From NCBI RefSeq assembly GCF_003576455.2, contig NZ_CP032869.1, positions 2,542,001 to 2,606,000 of the forward strand: a stretch of 64,000 bases of DNA. The letters run 5' to 3'. Position numbers and translations under genes: made by a program. Shown here piece after piece: positions 61,619 through 64,000 of this stretch. The stretch's first letter is position 1, and every line of letters starts with the position of its first letter. This stretch comes from Mucilaginibacter celer. GTDB lineage: Bacteria; Bacteroidota; Bacteroidia; Sphingobacteriales; Sphingobacteriaceae. The notes beneath the pieces were generated by a model, which had not been told where the DNA came from, did no database searches, and saw nothing but the letters and a program-made list of their open reading frames with translations.

Positions 61619-63139
61619 TTATTGTTGCCTGCCCGCGTTGTTCAGGTTAGGGTTGATATTAACCTGGTTAAGCGGATACGGGAAATATTCATCGCGCGGT
61701 AGCTGCACGGTATTGGTTGCGCCAATGCGTTTCAGGTAAGCGTTCACAATTACATCATACTTACCAAAGCGTTTCAGATCGGCCCGGCGTTTGCCTTCAT
61801 AATAAAGCTCCCAACCACGTTCCTGCAATAAAGCATCGCGGAAGGTTGCCTGTGTAAGGTTTGCTGCTACCAACAGTTTTGCATGCGAGCGGCCTTTTAC
61901 CTGGTTTACCAGGCCAACAGCCTCAACAGTTGGGCCGCCCAGTTCGTTAAGCGCTTCGGCACGGCTTAGTAATACATCGGCATAGCGTAAAACATCCACG
62001 CTGTGGCCGTCATAGTAGGTATTGGCACCGTTCGGGTCGGCATATTTCATAGTAGCTACATCGGGCATGTATAAAACACCGTCCGGAGCGGTTGCACCTA
62101 ATGATGGCGCTTGTTTGTGGGTTAAACCGTCTACCCCATCGTATTGCGTGAAGAACATTTTTTTACGGTCGTCCTCATCGCCATAGCTATTATAAAAGTC
62201 CCAGGTTACGGCGTAATACTGCCACCTGTCGGTTAATACCGGGTGACTTAGCGGGCCGAAGTGGTTCAGCAATTCGGTACCGTTAACGTTGGCATCGCTT
62301 AATACTGAGAATATATTTTCAGAGCACCAGGTATTCGATTCTTTAAACAAGCCCTCATAGCTTGGATACAATTGATAGATACCCAAATCTATTACTTGTT
62401 TGGTTAAATCGGCAGCTTTTTGCCAGGCGTGTTCACGCAGGTAAATTTTAGCTAACAGGAACATAGCGGCACCTTTGGTAGCACGGCCAACATCATTGGT
62501 TGAGTAGATGCTGTTTTTGGTATAATCTGTTGGTAAAACGCTGATGGCATTTTCCAGATCGGTTATCATCAGTGCATCAACATCAGCCACCGGGCTTGGT
62601 TTAGTTTGCGCCTTATAATCGGGATTGGCTACATCTTTCTCGGTATTCAGGATCACCGGCCCCCACGAGTCGGTTAAATCAGAATATGCAATGGCACGCA
62701 AAAACTTCATCTCGGCCAGAAACTGGTTTTTCTCGGCGGCCGAGATACTGCTCATTGCAGCGATGTTGTAAATAGCATTGTTGGCGTTGGCAATCAGTTT
62801 GTAGATCTGACGGTAATCTTCGGCAATTAAACCGTTGGCCGAGTTCCATTGCACTTGCGATAGCTGACCAGGGTCGCCTGCGTAACTACAATGGCCAACA
62901 TCGGTAGTTAAATCGGTAAGGGCGAAGTGCCTAACCGTCCAATAATCAAAGTTATCGCCAACTGCGGGGCCTTTAAGGCGGGCGTAAACCGAGTTAACTG
63001 CCGCGATAGCGTCTGATTTGGTTAAGAAAGCATTTTGACTTGTTAAGCTGCTATATATTTTAGGCTCGAGGTTGGTTTTGTTACACGAAAACTGTGCAAG
63101 CACCGCCGCTGCCAATACAAGGATATTATATTTTTTCAT
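61619..63139 (-). CDS. SusD/RagB family lipoprotein of the region-6 operon
   Basis: 506 aa with lipobox FSC (Cys19) and the SusD opening 'NKTNLEPKIYSSLTSQNAFL'. 'FLAEMKFLRAIAYSDLTDSW' in the TPR-like part, 'VDVLRYADVLLSRAEALNEL' and 'LLQERGWELYYEGKRRADLK' are standard. It pairs with the SusC fragment starting 32 bp upstream, and is followed after 81 bp by the ASST-like gene. Substrate unknown; a sulfated or aromatic-linked glycan would be consistent with the neighbours but is only a guess. Confidence 0.94.
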   Translation of the reverse strand: MKKYNILVLAAAVLAQFSCNKTNLEPKIYSSLTSQNAFLTKSDAIAAVNSVYARLKGPAVGDNFDYWTVRHFALTDLTTDVGHCSYAGDPGQLSQVQWNSANGLIAEDYRQIYKLIANANNAIYNIAAMSSISAAEKNQFLAEMKFLRAIAYSDLTDSWGPVILNTEKDVANPDYKAQTKPSPVADVDALMITDLENAISVLPTDYTKNSIYSTNDVGRATKGAAMFLLAKIYLREHAWQKAADLTKQVIDLGIYQLYPSYEGLFKESNTWCSENIFSVLSDANVNGTELLNHFGPLSHPVLTDRWQYYAVTWDFYNSYGDEDDRKKMFFTQYDGVDGLTHKQAPSLGATAPDGVLYMPDVATMKYADPNGANTYYDGHSVDVLRYADVLLSRAEALNELGGPTVEAVGLVNQVKGRSHAKLLVAANLTQATFRDALLQERGWELYYEGKRRADLKRFGKYDVIVNAYLKRIGATNTVQLPRDEYFPYPLNQVNINPNLNNAGRQQ

Positions 63140-63171
63140 TTCGATTTAAATTTTGTTGATCCCTTAATGGA

Positions 63172-64000
63172 TTAATGAATTGATGCCTTGATACCGAAGG
63201 TTACGGTTTTAAATGCCGGGAAGGAGTTAAAATCCAAACCGCCGCCCAAAGCGCCCGAGTGTACGTTTACCTCAGGGTCGGTACCTTTATAGCCGGTAAT
63301 TGTCCACAGGTTTTGTGCTTCGGCATACACTTTTACGCCCTGTAATATTTTCATATTCTGGAACCAGTTTGCCGGGAAATTATAAGCCAGCGTTAATGAT
63401 TTCAGGCGTACATAAGAGGCGTTTTCAACAAAGCGCGAGTTTACGTAGCTGCCGTAAGTGCTCAGGTAATAACCTTCGCGAGGGATGGAAGTATTTTCAT
63501 TTTTACCGGCAACAAACCTGTTCAATGCCGCCGCGCCGGTAGTTGATTCCAATACCATGGCGTTCATGTTGTACAGGTAATAATCAAACGCTCCCTGGAA
63601 AAAGATACCCAGATCAATGCCTTTGTAATGGAAATCGTTACCGAAACCGGCCATGTAATGCGGGTTTGAATTACCAAGATAAGTACGGTCGGCCGGGGTA
63701 ATTACGCCGTCGCCGTTAACATCTTTGTATTTCGGGTCGCCGGCTTTTGAGTTTGGTTGAGGGGCGTATTTCTCGCCGGTTTTAACTACGCCTTCGTAAA
63801 TGTAGCCGTACAATTCGCCCAATTCAATGCCCGGCACAACACGGGTGAACTCCTGGCCAGAAACCGTACCGCTTGGGTTGGCAGTATTGGTGCTGATCAC
63901 CGTTACACCCGGGCCTAAATCCAAGGCTTTCTGCTTGTTGTAAGCAAAAGTAACGGTGGTATTCCACGACAGATCTTTGTTGCGGATATTGCTGGTATTA
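63172..64000 (-). CDS. SusC/RagA family transporter, N-terminal part beyond window edge
   Basis: The open frame runs from the right edge to the stop at 63172 (about 275 codons) and is the C-terminal barrel part of a SusC protein: 'DLSWNTTVTFAYNKQKA' at the edge, 'GELYGYIYEGVVKTGEKYA', 'KYKDVNGDGVITPADRTYLG', 'GNDFHYKGIDLGIFFQGAF', 'RLKSLTLAYNFP', 'VYAEAQNLWTITGYKGTDPE' and terminal 'TVTFGIKASIH'. The plug domain, signal and start are outside the window. It is the first gene of the leftward operon visible here. Confidence 0.95.
   Translation of the reverse strand, partial: NTSNIRNKDLSWNTTVTFAYNKQKALDLGPGVTVISTNTANPSGTVSGQEFTRVVPGIELGELYGYIYEGVVKTGEKYAPQPNSKAGDPKYKDVNGDGVITPADRTYLGNSNPHYMAGFGNDFHYKGIDLGIFFQGAFDYYLYNMNAMVLESTTGAAALNRFVAGKNENTSIPREGYYLSTYGSYVNSRFVENASYVRLKSLTLAYNFPANWFQNMKILQGVKVYAEAQNLWTITGYKGTDPEVNVHSGALGGGLDFNSFPAFKTVTFGIKASIH

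Overview
The window looks like the chromosome of a saprophytic, polysaccharide-degrading member of the Bacteroidota, most likely Sphingobacteriaceae (Mucilaginibacter/Pedobacter-like). The grounds are four SusC/SusD pairs or remnants, many secreted glycan-active enzymes, lipoproteins with a Cys after a short hydrophobic stretch, two giant proteins with type B type-IX-secretion C-terminal domains, promoters of the Bacteroidota type (TTTG, about 19 bp, TAnnTTTG), and no purine-rich Shine-Dalgarno sequences. The genus is inferred from style, not measured.

Layout. (1) 1-10,560, leftward: a SusC-SusD-DUF5000-DUF4998 surface glycan operon cut by the left edge. Upstream of it lie a GH29 alpha-L-fucosidase and a secreted HEIGH metallopeptidase, separated from the operon by an intergenic repeat and a terminator. 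(2) 10,865-20,751, rightward: a compact fructan-type locus of LacI regulator, SusC, SusD, sugar porter, GH32 and ROK sugar kinase. Three identical 16-bp palindromes (CTTTAAACGTTTAAAG) sit at the regulator and susC promoters. (3) 20,937-35,651: two divergent giant type IX substrates, a 2651-aa beta-helix/Ig-repeat protein with a 1.25-kb DNA super-repeat and an about 2124-aa Ig/PKD protein with two inserted YVTN propellers. (4) 35,916-39,325: a DUF5686 protein, a small zinc-ribbon-like ORF and tRNA-Ser(UGA). (5) 39,306-54,933: a glucuronoxylan/hexuronate regulon of CE/SASA esterase, D-mannonate oxidoreductase-type SDR, GH67 alpha-glucuronidase, UxuA, LacI regulator, a second SDR, GH43 and CE15 glucuronoyl esterase. 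Seven copies of the palindrome TGCAATCGATTGCA, or near copies, stand in front of these genes. Its susC and a GH2 gene are reduced to frameshifted, deleted remnants. (6) 55,006-64,000, leftward: a class III cyclase, then an operon of SusC (cut by the right edge), SusD, an arylsulfotransferase-like propeller lipoprotein, a TsdA-like dihaem cytochrome c and a DUF6067-like glycosidase-type protein.

How the parts work together. Region 2 would import fructo-oligosaccharide through SusCD, cleave it in the periplasm with GH32, bring fructose in through the MFS porter and phosphorylate it with the ROK kinase, with LacI relieving repression. Region 5 would deacetylate xylan, cut its lignin-glucuronate ester, remove (methyl)glucuronate and xylose side groups, and take glucuronate through mannonate to 2-keto-3-deoxygluconate; uronate isomerase, KDG kinase and aldolase are not in the window. 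Region 6 joins glycan uptake to a putative sulfotransferase fold and a cytochrome, and is the least explained unit here.
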